This document shows, in pieces, positions 9,706 through 19,794 of a DNA stretch of 64,000 nt. Below the pieces are notes generated by a model that was not told where the DNA came from, ran no database searches, and saw nothing but the letters and a program-made list of their open reading frames with translations. Source of the stretch: Odontocerum albicorne. Taxonomy: Eukaryota > Arthropoda > Insecta > Trichoptera > Odontoceridae. The translations under genes were made by a program, and so were the position numbers. The stretch lies in assembly GCA_949825065.1 (NCBI GenBank), contig OX463846.1:3305366-3369365 (forward strand). The letters are read 5' to 3'. Numbering within the stretch: position 1 is the stretch's first letter; the number at the start of each line of letters is the position of its first letter.

Positions 9706-10868
9706 ATAATGTTTCCTAAAACACAGTTTATCTATGATATAAAATAAGATTAATGTTTAAAACACAGTTTATCTATGATATAAAATAAGATTAATGTTTA
9801 AAACACAGTTTATCTATGATATAAAATAAGATTAATGTTTAAAACACAGTTTATCTATGATATAAAATAAGATTTATGTTTAAAACACAGTTTATCTATG
9901 ATATAAAATAAGATTTATGTTTAAAACACAGTTTATCTATGATATAAAATAAGAAAAATATTTAAAACACAGTTTATCTATGATATAAAATAAGATTAAT
10001 GTTTAAAACATAGTTAATCTATGATTTAAAATAAGATTAATGTTTAAAACACAGTTTATCTATGATATAAAATAAGATTAATGTTTAAAACACAGTTTTT
10101 ATATGATATAAAATAAGATTAATGTTTAAAACACAGTTTATCTATGATATAAAATAAGATTAATGTTTAAAATACAGTTTATCTATGATATAAAATAAGA
10201 TTAATGTTTAAAACACAGTTTATCTATGATATAAAATAAGATTAATGTTTAAAACACAGTTTATCTAGGATATAAAATAAGATTAATGTTTTAAAACACA
10301 GTTTATCTATGATATAAAATAAGATTAATATTTTAAACACAGTTTATCTATGATATAAAATAAGATTAATGTTTAAAACACAGTTTATCTATGATATAAA
10401 ATAAGATTTATGTTTAAAACACAGTTTATCTATGATATAAAATAAGAATAATATTTAAAACACAGTTTATCTATGATATAAAATAAGATTAATGTTTAAA
10501 ACATAGTTAATCTATGATTTAAAATAAGATTAATGTTTAAAACACAGTTTATCTATGATATAAAATAAGATTAATGTTTAAAACACAGTTTATCTATGAT
10601 ATAAAATAAGATTAATATTTAAAACACAGTTTATATATGATATAAAATAAGATTAATGTTTAAAACACAGTTTATCTATGATATAAAATAAGATTAATGT
10701 TTAAAACACAGTTTATCTATGATATAAAATAAGATTAATGTTTAAAACACAGTTTATCTATGATATAAAATAAGATTAATGTTTAAAACACAGTTTATCT
10801 ATGATATAAAATAAGATTAATGGTTCAAACACAGTTAATCTATGATATAAAATAAGATTAATGTTTAA
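9706..10868 (+). repeat. 41-bp satellite array, about 28 copies
   Basis: The unit is TTTAAAACACAGTTTATCTA followed by TGATATAAAATAAGATTAAT and G, 41 bp in all. It is repeated head to tail over about 1.16 kb with high similarity. A distinctive variant (ACATAGTTAATCTATGATTT) occurs at about 10008 and again 493 bp later, each time after the same series of variant units. That implies duplication of a block of twelve units. Units near 9700 and 10840 are the most diverged. Confidence 0.95.
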
Positions 10869-11754
10869 GAGATGCGTTCATTAAGAAAATAATTTGGACT
10901 AGCATTATGTTATATGAGGAAAAAAACGCGAAAAGAAAATTTCATAAATAAATACGTGCGTAACATTGATATTTTATCTAAAATCAATAACAAGGCTTAA
11001 ATTTGGTTTGGACAGATGAAGATAATAAATGACTTAGCTTAATAACTAAGAAGAAGGTCTTTGTAAGGTGTACGTGTAAGTAAGAATAGGTAAATCGAGG
11101 AAAATATCAAATGTACCAGATTTGTCAATAAAATAATGTAGTGTATAAACAATTAAAGATTGTGTATGACATGATTTTGTGTGGAGAAAGCGAAAGTTGT
11201 GTGCCTGGATACAAAAGTTTGGAGATGTGTTCTCTCTGCACCCTCTCCCCCTTCCCTCACAAGATACACGGCATGATGATGTGTATGTGTATAAACAAAG
11301 CTTACAAAGCGCTTTTTAGTAAGTAATAATTTACATAACATTATTTTTATCAATGAAATTTAAAATTTAGCTCATAAGCGTCACTTAATAAAATGAGGCG
11401 AAATGAAATCTGAAAACTATCCCATAGGAATACCTCATAATGAATTCACCAGACATTTAGATAATTCTGCCTTGATATTGGGAATATGTACTGTAACGAC
11501 TTCACGTAGCTCGATAATTCCAATGGGACTCATTTAAAAATCCCTGAGGTAGGTTTTCTCTGCTGTTATCTCGATTAAAAAGTGAAAAAAAATATATTTT
11601 AACGTAATTTATTTGTATTTTACGTTTCAATATATCCGATTGGCGATGCGGATGTATAAAGAAACATGATCGAGATACAACATTATCATCACGCCATGAC
11701 CCTAATATTGTAGACATGAAAACAGATTCTTCAAACGAATCTTTCATTTTTACC
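10869..11754. other. Unassigned DNA
   Basis: No frame or repeat could be supported. Open frames at 11141-11326 and 11502-11846 overlap on opposite strands, lack recognisable motifs and are probably chance. Confidence 0.4.
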
Positions 11755-12160
11755 ACGTCTATACATCTCGAGTGGTAGTATGAACCGACTGGAAGCATTC
11801 GAAGTGTGAATACACCGGAGAATGCTACGGATATGGTCAGCAACACAAGGGTTCTTCAAAGAGCCAACGTTGATAAATAGTTGCTTACTGATATTAAAAT
11901 CCGAAAGGTGTCCTACTTGGGTCATGTACTTAGAGGAGCAAAGTACAAATTACTGCACCTGATCATCCAAAGTAAAAAAGAAGACCGAAGAGGTGTTGGC
12001 AGGAGGCATATATCCTGGATCCGTAATATACGTGATTGGACTGGCATAAAAGGCGTTGGAGATCTTTTTCGGGCTGCCGGGGACAAATATGTCTACTCTC
12101 AGGTGATATTCAACGTTGGTGGGACCTGACATGACACTGGGAAGAAGAAGATACATCTCG
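11755..12160 (+). pseudogene. LINE-C (RTE-like) reverse transcriptase tail
   Basis: The stretch begins with MNRLEAFEV, a stop, then IHRRMLRI. After a frameshift it continues in the frame of 11881-12129: KVSYLGHVLRGAKYKLLHLI, then GVGRRHISWIRNIRDWTGI and LFRAAGDK. This series (RLEAFE-W-RRML, LGHV-R, G-RR-SWL-NIRDW, LFR-A-D) is the conserved C-terminal region of a common insect RTE-like non-LTR retrotransposon. At least one stop and one frameshift show that it is dead. The copy ends near GAAGAAGAAG at 12140-12150, a purine-rich tail seen in other copies of these families. Confidence 0.78.
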
Positions 12161-12327
12161 ACACGCATATAATCCAAGTATAAAAGCTTATTACTATTCC
12201 ATATTTTAGAATTAAATTAATTTAGTCATGCCACGTTTTTATTGCTTCCTCCGTCTTTGTAAACTTCTCGTGCAATATTAACTATCACTGCAGATATTTT
12301 TTTCTATGGTGAAATGAAGGGGTTATG

Positions 12328-12953
12328 TTAACCCTTTCCTTACGGTGATAAAATTTAAACGCGCGCTCCGGTGTTGGGTAGTGAGTACGCGATCAAAAAT
12401 TAGCGATTTTAAATCGGAAAAATAAGAACATTCATAGATAATCCCCTTAATTAATTATAATTGAAGTTAAAAATTATAATAATTGAGATTTATTTGCTGA
12501 AAATATTAAAAAACCATCTGGCAACGCTCACGGAACGGGCGTAGATCTAGTCTCGTTGCCAGCCCAACAGCTACTGCGGCGCGGCAGGGTTGGTGGCTAA
12601 CCCGGGCGTGGCTTACACTTGCGAGGTTGAGACAATTGAGCTCCTCGCTATTCAGTGAAGTATGCAAAAGTGAGATGCGAATATAGTGTCGCGCTTCCCG
12701 CATACTCTTCACCTATCGTCAAGACCCAAGATCGAGGCACTCACAGCGTTTAAATGCGAATTTGTTTCCGATATTCACAAAATAATTACGATGTAGTCGA
12801 TAAATTCTGATTATTATTAATATTATTTTTTAAATCAATGCGTAAATATATTATGGAGGCATACCTAAAATCTTAAACTTATATTTATAGAGATATTGAT
12901 GGTTATTAGAAGCAACGTGTAGAAGATACCCAACACAGGGAAGGAAAGGTTAA
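12328..12953 (-). mobile_element. TTAA-flanked MITE, copy B (piggyBac-like)
   Basis: TTAA lies at 12328-12331 and 12950-12953. The full length aligns as the reverse complement of the copy at 6427-7045, including the GATTTTAAATCGGAAAAATA block and the TAATATTATTTTTTAAATCA block. The more GC-rich core near 12530-12720 is also shared. No coding capacity was found; the open frame in this core on the reverse strand lies inside the MITE. Confidence 0.82.
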
Positions 12954-13254
12954 AGATAACCACGAATTGAGAACTCTCCGATAGATGCAGAGGAAAATCC
13001 AAAAAGAGTCTTAACAAGAAAGCGGAGTGCACGATAAGATTCGGACTATCCCCGAGTAATTGTTAAGATAGAGATAGATGGAGGAAAAAGGTCCAAACAG
13101 CCTATCCCAAATATTGTAGATGGGATGAGGCGAAAGAAAAGAAGATATACTTGTATTATTTTTTATAAATCGTTAACCATCATTATCTGATCTAATTCAT
13201 CGAGTGTTTATTAGTTGTAAGAATTGTTATCTAGTTAGAAGTAGTATGTGGGTG
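12954..13254. other. Unassigned DNA between two TTAA elements
   Basis: No supported frame. A short block near 13225 (TTGTTATCTAGTTAGAAG) resembles one at 58950, so this may be a further low-copy repeat. Confidence 0.4.
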
Positions 13255-13552
13255 TTAACCCTTATCTTGACAAAGTTCAATTTATCCAAATATTAACGTT
13301 TTTCTTTTGTGATTCCTTGTTATATAGTAAGTTATGATAGAAAATTGAGGTAAAAAATCACAACTTTTCCTTACAGTTTTTTTACATGTACCACCCACGT
13401 TACATTGCCAAAATATCATTTTTTATAAAACACAAAAGGGCCATAAAATGATTCTATAATCTAAGACATGAACAACATTTACTTAAGCTGAATTATCAAC
13501 AAATAAAATGGTTTGAATAAAATTTTCTCTACATGTAGTGTTTAATAAGATA

Positions 13553-14839
13553 TTAGGTCCTTACTTATGAAATTGGCGTTTTGCCGTACTGGCAACTTTG
13601 ATCTCAAATATCTTCTCTTTGGTTAGGAATTCCAAATTAAAATTTATACAGCTACTTACTCAAGTATTTGTGTTTCGAAAATTATAATTCATTTGTTTTT
13701 TCCTCAATTGTTTTTTTTCTTTGCGTCACTCAGTTTACAAAATGGAAAACTTGAAATATCGCGTTATTTACGAGTACGAGTTCCACCGTGGCACCAGTGC
13801 TGCAGAAACGGCTCGAAGGATTAATGATGTGTATGGCGACGGTGCCGCAAAAGAAAACACAGTGCGTTTTTGGTTCCAACGTTTTCGTTCTGGAAATTTC
13901 GACCTGCAGAAGAAGCCCCGTGGACGGCCGGAGACCAAAGTTGATAATGAAGAATTGAAGGCTATTGTGGAAGCGGATCCATCGCAAACCACGTCCGAGT
14001 TAGCTGCAGGCTGCGGTGTTAGTGATAAAACTGTTTTAATCCACTTGAAGCAAATTGGGAAGGTGAAAAAGCTTGAAAGGTGGGTACCTCACGAATTGAG
14101 TGAAGCAAATCAACAAACGCGCGTTGACTGCTGCGTTGCATTACTCAACCGGCACAATAATGAAGGGATTTTGAATCGAATCATTACCTGTGATGAAAAG
14201 TGGATCCTGTATGATAATCGGAAGCGCTCATCGCAATGGCTGAACCCTGCCGAACCAGCCAAACCATGCCCCAAGCGAAAATTGACTCCAAAAAAGTTAC
14301 TTGTGAGCGTTTGGTGGACTAGTGCTGGTGTCGTTCACTACAGCTTTCTTAAATCTGGCCAGACGATTACGGCAGATGTCTATTGTCAGCAACTGCAAAC
14401 CATGATGGAAAAGCTAGCTGCTAAACAACCGAGGCTGGTTAATCACTCTAGGCCACTGCTGCTTCATGATAAAGCTAGACCACACACTGCACAACAGACG
14501 GCTACCAAATTAGAAGAGCTTCAATTGGAATCTCTAAGACATCCACCGTACTCTCCGGACCTTGCCCCGACAGATTACTATTTTTTTCGAAATTTGGATA
14601 ACTTCTTGCAAGGGAAAAAATTCAACTCCGATGGGGCAGTCCAAACCGACTTCAAAGATTTTATTGATTCCCGTCCGAATGGTTTTTTTAGTAAAGGGAT
14701 CGATGAACTACCTATGAGATGGCAAAAGTGCATAGATAGCAATGGTACATACTTTGATTAAATAAATATATTATATTAAAAAAAAATCAACTTTATGTTC
14801 CTCCCAAACAAAACGCCAATTTCATATGTAAGGACCTAA
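13553..14839 (+). mobile_element. Full-length mariner transposon
   Basis: TA target duplications lie at 13551-13552 and 14840-14841. The inverted repeats are about 29 bp: TTAGGTCCTTACTTATGAAA on the left, and the right end is its reverse complement with one difference in the first 20 bases (ACATATG for ACTTATG). At 1287 bp it has the size of a complete mariner, and it holds a single uninterrupted transposase gene. It sits inside a TTAA MITE, so it is the younger insertion. Confidence 0.95.
13742..14761 (+). CDS. mariner transposase (DD34D), apparently intact
   Basis: This is a cut-and-paste transposase that would bind the element's own inverted repeats and insert at TA. The 339-codon frame starts at ATG 13742, which gives the usual mariner length; an upstream in-frame ATG at 13721 would add only seven residues. 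Visible parts are an N-terminal helix-turn-helix region (about 10-60 and 70-110), the WVPHEL linker at 114-119, the first catalytic Asp at 151 in TCDEKW, the second at 243 in LLHDKARPH, and the third at 278 in YSPDLAPTD. Exactly 34 residues lie between the last two. It resembles the cecropia-type group that includes human Hsmar1. One oddity is HDK where most relatives have HDN next to the second Asp. No stop or frameshift interrupts it; activity is unproven. Confidence 0.95.
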   Translation: MENLKYRVIYEYEFHRGTSAAETARRINDVYGDGAAKENTVRFWFQRFRSGNFDLQKKPRGRPETKVDNEELKAIVEADPSQTTSELAAGCGVSDKTVLIHLKQIGKVKKLERWVPHELSEANQQTRVDCCVALLNRHNNEGILNRIITCDEKWILYDNRKRSSQWLNPAEPAKPCPKRKLTPKKLLVSVWWTSAGVVHYSFLKSGQTITADVYCQQLQTMMEKLAAKQPRLVNHSRPLLLHDKARPHTAQQTATKLEELQLESLRHPPYSPDLAPTDYYFFRNLDNFLQGKKFNSDGAVQTDFKDFIDSRPNGFFSKGIDELPMRWQKCIDSNGTYFD

Positions 14840-15081
14840 TATTTAGATTATTTACTCCAATTTTCAAAACGCACCCACGCTCTCCAGACATTTTGACCCG
14901 ATGTTGTTTGAAAGGTTATAACGTTGTCAATATTTATCACTAGATGATACCACTGCACACAATATTGCATGTATAGTATTTAAATGTGTTGCCATATTTG
15001 AAATTACGTTACAGTTTCTGGATTTAAAAAAATCCCTAAATTAGTGTAACAACTTTGTGACAATGCCATGATAAGGGTTAA

Positions 15082-16190
15082 CTAATTTTTAGAAATCATA
15101 TATTAAGATTATAAAAATAAAAATTGAATGACATCTTGGAAATTAAAGTTAAGTGAGTTCGTAATTATAATATAATATATAAACAATATTAGTTCAGATA
15201 TAAATTTGGATATAGGTGCCTTTGGCCAATATTTGTATCATATATTACTTTGTTATACGAGTATAACAAAATCATCGATTGTTTGAGTCAATAATCATTG
15301 GGTTACAAGAAGCTCATAGTTCGTCATCGCGCGTGTTGGCAACACTTAATCGTTTTCGAATTCGTGAGTGCTGTTACCAGAAAAACCCACATTTTTACTA
15401 TAGAAACTAGAACCCATAGCCTCCTTGTAGAAGACAAATGTGTGACGAACTCGTGATGTTATTATTTACGCAACCCACCTTAATTTTTTTTATGAAAAGT
15501 TTGATATTAAAACAGTTACATGTCTTCCCCATCACAACCATATGAAATATTCGAATGTTAGATTTCGTTTTTTTTTTGTAAAAGGGCAAGGTCATAGGAA
15601 ACTAAATCAAAGGAACAAAAACATCACAAGAAAACCATCTGTCATTATTTGAATAGAATTCACTCGAGCCTGGAGTAGGCGGGCAAGGAATGAAATGCTC
15701 ATAAAAATATTTTAATCATATTTTGGGTGGATTCTATACTAGAACCTGGATGTCAAAAAATGGGCTACGAACGATATTTTTCTCGTTTAAAAATAAACTT
15801 TTATTTGGGATAGTTCTAATTTAAACAAAATTTTACAATTGTTGAGTTAGTCCGATGCACGGAACTAATCGAGTTCGTACTTGCAAAGGTTTTAAAATGC
15901 ACTAACTACTGCAAATACAAGTGACAAAAGGATGACACTAACACAATATTATGTTCTTTTTTATATTTCGCAATTATTAAGTGTACCTTGTTTCCATCTG
16001 CAGCATGCTTTTCAGTATCTTATCAATTTTCGAAAACACCCAACCTGATAGCGCACTCTTCTACATGCTCTAGACTTTGAATGGTTCACCCATATTGTGC
16101 ATATATTCAGTTATATGATCACTATTTTTGATATCCATTATTGTTGACTTGATTACATTTATTATTTTATTTACTATGTTACAAAAAAAA
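15082..16190. other. Unassigned AT-rich DNA
   Basis: No supported gene. A compact hairpin occurs at about 15250: TTTGTTATAC, two bases, then GTATAACAAA. Open frames here are short and without motifs. Confidence 0.5.
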
Positions 16191-16194
16191 TCAT

Positions 16195-16475
16195 TTGTTT
16201 ATTTATTTATTTAAAACTCTTATTGCAAATACAACCGGACAGGCTTATTGCCAGGTGGCAATCTCTTCCAACCAACCAGACAAAGTAAATGAAGGAAGTT
16301 ACGTGGTCGCGTCAATCATTCAAATGAATATCCATACCCACGAAATCCATAAACACATACGTGAACATATACCCACGAACCCACAAAGACGGACAATCAC
16401 CCGAACATTATTTTTCATATAAAACGAACTATCATCAATCAAAAGGAAAGGAAGGGAATGAAAAAAAATCATTAA
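16195..16475 (-). repeat. LINE-A 3' untranslated tail
   Basis: A TTTA-rich simple repeat at 16197-16212 is followed by the reverse complement of the LINE-A tail (GGCAATCTCTTCCAACCAAC) and the adjacent untranslated block, ending around the GGAAAGGAAGGGAATG stretch. The polymerase region is absent. This is a heavily truncated copy. Confidence 0.8.
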
Positions 16476-16544
16476 TGTTTAAACAAATTTTTATGAACGA
16501 TTTTAATTCTCTGCCCCTGTATTAAATAAAGCCCTTCGTACAAA

Positions 16545-16695
16545 ATTTAGGTAACCTCCGTGGCCTGGTTGTTAAAACACCTATCTTCCGACCCGGAAGT
16601 TGCGGGTTCAGTTACTGTTGGAACTAAGGCCTCATAAATGTCTTTCTGGTTGATTTGGGAAGAGCCACATGACATTTCTCACTAGGTTGAACAAT
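16545..16695 (+). repeat. tRNA-derived SINE, copy 3
   Basis: It contains CCGTGGCCTGGTTGTTAAAA (box A like) and GCGGGTTCAGTTAC (box B like), followed by a tail with AAGGCCTCATAAATGTCTTT and CTGGTTGATTTGGGAAGAGC. The head matches other copies; the tail is a decayed version of the LINE-A-like tail. Confidence 0.65.
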
Positions 16696-16744
16696 ACGTA
16701 CAGAAAGTGTTATATGTGATTCGCTCGGGCGCTACTTTGCCTAC

Positions 16745-16870
16745 CAGATCTAATTTATTTAATACAAGTGGGTTCGAATTTCAGATAGAACGTATTTGAG
16801 AAGAGTGTTCTCCCTTAATGGTGCTATATAAAATTGTCCTTTGAATTGAAACAGTGTCAAACATATTCTA
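16745..16870 (+). repeat. Dispersed repeat X copy
   Basis: ACAAGTGGGTTCGAATTTC and the block GTGCTATATAAAATTGTCCT match the copies at 1 and 29290. The function and class are unknown. Confidence 0.5.
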
Positions 16871-16967
16871 AATAAGAACGAAACACTGCTCATCTGAACA
16901 AAATCCACATTAAAGCAAATTGTATTCATATGTGGAGAGGAAAGAAGAAGAATATTAATTAAAGAAC

Positions 16968-17123
16968 TGTTGATATGTAGGTACATTTTTTATTCACTAT
17001 GTTGACAATACTCTGTGTCACAATGCTCTGAATATATTTTGTACAGTGTTGTTACAAGTTTGTCTTGCCCTATATAAGAGCGAACCACGTATCACTTGTG
17101 TCCCGCATTAAATAAACTTAACA
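16968..17123 (+). repeat. 5' LTR of the Copia derivative
   Basis: It has TG...CA ends and is 156 bp long. It includes GCCCTATATAAGAGCGAACC, a likely TATA region, and ATTAAATAAACTTAACA at the 3' end. TGGTATGTAGC follows immediately and could be the primer-binding site; only its first five bases match the usual insect Copia initiator-tRNA site. Confidence 0.85.
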
Positions 17124-17234
17124 TGGTATGTAGCTTAGCGCTGCTAGAGATCGGTTGTTAGAGATCCGTTGTTAGAGGTCCGTGATTAATGAATTAAAAA
17201 GTTGAAAGTTTTAAAAGTATTTATTTAAATAAAA

Positions 17235-17618
17235 ATGGCGAGAAATAGTTAAATTAATATACCGTTATTTGACGGTGAAGAATACTTCCAATGGAAAGTG
17301 AGAATGCTGAAATTCTTACAATTAAAAAAATGCAAAGAAGTGATCCTGCGAAGGGCTCATGCCAAAGATAATCAGGAGGAATGGGAAGAAAAGGATATAC
17401 AAGCAACTAATTATATATATGGCGCGATAACCAACAAACAGTTGAAATACATCCATGAATGTGAGTCTGCTTTTGAAATATTAAATAAATTTGATAATAT
17501 GTACTTAAAAACTTCCACGTCATTACAAATCGTGTGTAGAAATAACCTAAAAAAAATTAAATTAGAGAGTTACTCAGATTTATGTTCATTTTTTTCGATG
17601 TTTTTGAGAGGTCTGTGA
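17235..17618 (+). pseudogene. Copia gag fragment
   Basis: The frame opens at ATG 17235 (MARNS), meets a premature TAA at codon 6, and continues in the same frame as INIPLFDGEEYFQWKVRM. The FDG-x-x-Y-x-x-W-K motif near the N-terminus, the following Ala-rich or charged W-EEKD segment, and the ALFEILNKFDNMYLKTS-type region are the pattern of Copia/Ty1 gag proteins (retrotransposon gag, UBN2-like). The frame stops at 17618, before any zinc knuckle, protease, integrase or polymerase. It is non-functional. Confidence 0.8.
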
Positions 17619-17643
17619 ACGAACTAAAACAGGCCATACATTT

Positions 17644-17778
17644 TGTATTCACTTTATTGACAATACTCTGTGTCACAATGCTCTGAATATATTTTGTACA
17701 GTGTTGTTACAAGTTTGTCTTGCCCTATATAAGGGTGAACCATGCATCACTTGTGTTCCGCATTAAATAAACTTAACA
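17644..17778 (+). repeat. 3' LTR of the Copia derivative, 5'-truncated
   Basis: About 130 bases are almost identical to the left LTR, including the block CAATACTCTGTGTCACAATG and the terminal CTTAACA. The missing first 20 or so bases mark the deletion junction. Confidence 0.85.
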
Positions 17779-17789
17779 AGAACAATTTA

Positions 17790-17950
17790 TGTAGCACCGT
17801 TAAGACACCAAACTTTCCTGAAGGGCGCTCTTACTTGGGATTACAACTTACTATTATTGACATTTTAAAAATATTACAAAATAAATATGTATACGTTGAG
17901 TGTAAGGATAAGTAAATATTGACTGCGGTCATAAGATTAGTGGTAAATGA
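17790..17950 (-). repeat. Dispersed repeat X, part 1
   Basis: AGCACCGTTAAGACACC and ACTATTATTGACATTTTAAA run parallel to 57208-57340 (AGCACCGTTTAGAGGG and ACTATTATTGACCGATTAAA). The copy resumes after the foldback element at about 18163. Confidence 0.55.
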
Positions 17951-18162
17951 TACACATTGGGCTTAAGAAAGATACTGTTGGTCATAATCGGCTAGCTTCG
18001 GCTTTGTAGAGCGTCGTCTCTGTCGCACGATGCGCTAAACAGTCGCTTGACAACGACTGACAAATCGCGGCGGAACACGTATATGAATGACAGAGACGAC
18101 GCTCTATAATGCCGAAATTAGCCGATTATGGCAAACAGTCTCTTTCTTAAGCCCGATGTGTA
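17951..18162. mobile_element. Foldback MITE, 212 bp
   Basis: About 72-bp inverted arms face each other: TACACATTGGGCTTAAGAAA...GAGCGTCGTCTCTGTC on the left, and on the right GACAGAGACGACGCTC...TTTCTTAAGCCCGATGTGTA. Only a central 60-70 bp is unpaired. It is inserted in repeat X. No gene lies in it, and no clear target duplication could be fixed. Confidence 0.85.
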
Positions 18163-18420
18163 TTACTTACCGCCGAATACTGTACTTCCTTGTATATGTT
18201 ATAAACTTGTTTGGTAAGAAAACCGCAGAAAACTAAGAAATAGCGAACTACAAACAAACAAAAGGGGGACGAACTACAATGAAACTTTTATAGATCTTTC
18301 GATTTATGATAGTGTACCTGCCTGTATACCTACCTAAATGAATTGTCAAAAATAACGAGTGAATTATTAAAACATAAATAAATAAAATTAATTATTGTTG
18401 ATACATACAGGGTCATTGAC
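18163..18420 (-). repeat. Dispersed repeat X, part 2
   Basis: GGTAAGAAAACCGCAGAAAA and TAGATCTTTCGATTTATGAT match 57378-57450 (GGTAAGATAACCGCAGAAAA and TAGATCTTTCGATATGTAAT). Confidence 0.55.
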
Positions 18421-18869
18421 CGATCAAGTATTCATAGATAGTTACACGTCAAGAACGGCGACAATGTTTACTATTTTTATAGTACCCGCGATTTGTCCAG
18501 TCATCTCCAAATGTAAATAATTATCCTACCTCCCGTCCATGTGATAGAGCGAGGCAGATATATATATGACCCATGTATTCACTCACTGGTATAAATTGTC
18601 TGCACTATGCGAAATAAAGATACATTTTATTGTCATCCAGTCGACTGTCAAGACTTTGTTATTTATTTACCTGCTGTCCACTTATCGATTTATATCCGCA
18701 TTCCTGAGTCCATATTTATTGACAACAAATCAAGATCATCATGACTTATAGAAATAAGCAATTCGCTATATTGATGATTCTGTACGAGAATTAACGCAGA
18801 ATCAACTTAAACGAAGAGAACGATGTCGCTATCAAAATCATCAGCACGTCCTAATAAGACACACGCTAC
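18421..18869. other. Unassigned DNA
   Basis: No supported frame or repeat. The TATATATATGACCC block has no gene attached. Confidence 0.4.
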
Positions 18870-19050
18870 ACTGATAGCGACCATCGTTATAATAGTAACA
18901 CATTTGGCTTGATGTGTAGTAAGGTGAAGTTGTGTTGAGTGTGAGGTGTAATACAATCATATTTTTTTACCTCCAGCCTCCCAAAAAGGGTTACTTTTGA
19001 GTGCTTCCTAAAGCTGCATAAGCTAATTACATGTCTAGCACTTTTTACGA
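18870..19050 (-). repeat. Dispersed repeat X, distal part
   Basis: AACACATTTGGCTTGATGTGTAG, AAAAAGGGTTACTTTTGAGTG and CTTCCTAAAGCTGC parallel 57487-57600 (AACACATTCGACTTTGTGTAG, AAAAGGGTTAGCTTCTAGTA and CTTTCTAAAGCTGC). Confidence 0.5.
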
Positions 19051-19790
19051 AGCAGACCATTCTATGCTACAATACCACAAATGTCCAAGTCTTGTTACGA
19101 GTGTAATACCTTGTCCCTATTGAATCGATTCGATAACATTCGGCTTTAGGTGTAATGCTGTGTATTATAATAAACTACTAACTAAGTGATCTTCAAGTGC
19201 TCGTTACGTAGTTCATAAAAGTATTGTGCTTAAGTAGATACACATATTCCTGTCAATTTTTCAAATCTTTCCAATCTTAAGTCAAAATTTACTGTCGGAA
19301 AAAATCAATTTTTCTTAATAATAATTCTTATAATCCAGCAAAAAGGTAGACAAAGTGTACATATTAAACATGTTATGTTCTTATTTTGTCAACACAACTA
19401 TTTTTTTTATTGACTCTATTTTTAAAACGTGAATCTTTGTTTGTGCAAACTACACTAAGTGGTCGTAAATGAAATTAGATTTTTTTCTCTTCTCCGATTT
19501 TTTTCAAAAGAGAAGGTGAACTTCATAGGCGCAGTAACCTATCAATGGAGATGTGACCTTTGAATGACCCAAAACCTTATACATTTCTGCTGCCAAGTCC
19601 AAGTTTAATTTCAATACTTTAAAGAGGCACCAACTCACTATTATATATTTTTATTTTTGATACTGGTAGTTTATTAATCAATATAATATAATAACTAGGA
19701 TAGAATAATATATGTATGCTATCCATTATTAATGTAAAATTATACAATGTTATAGTCCAAGTATGAAGATATGTAATATAGAATTAGTCA
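19051..19790. other. Unassigned AT-rich DNA
   Basis: No supported frame, repeat or RNA gene. Confidence 0.4.
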
Positions 19791-19794
19791 TTAT

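Larger units (their letters stand above)
13255..15081. mobile_element. TTAA-flanked MITE interrupted by a mariner
   Basis: TTAA at 13255-13258 begins TTAACCCTTATCTTGACAAA. The right end, reversed, begins TTAACCCTTATCATGGCATT at 15081. The first twelve bases after TTAA agree in ten or eleven positions. Removing the mariner (13553-14839 plus one TA) leaves a non-coding element of about 540 bp. TTAA flanks and CCCTTATC ends fit a piggyBac-type non-autonomous element unrelated in sequence to copies A and B. Confidence 0.65.
16968..17778 (+). mobile_element. Copia-type LTR retrotransposon, internally deleted
   Basis: The 5-bp sequence AGAAC flanks the element at 16963-16967 and 17779-17783. The left LTR (16968-17123) begins TGTTGATATG and ends CTTAACA. 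The right LTR lacks its first 20 or so bases, beginning at the TACATTTT shared by both. Between them is only a leader and a gag fragment, so the deletion runs from gag into the 3' LTR. The size is 811 bp against the usual 4-6 kb. Confidence 0.88.

Noticed and set aside
9706..10868. CRISPR-like array
   Set aside because: Units abut with no unique spacers; it is an ordinary satellite.
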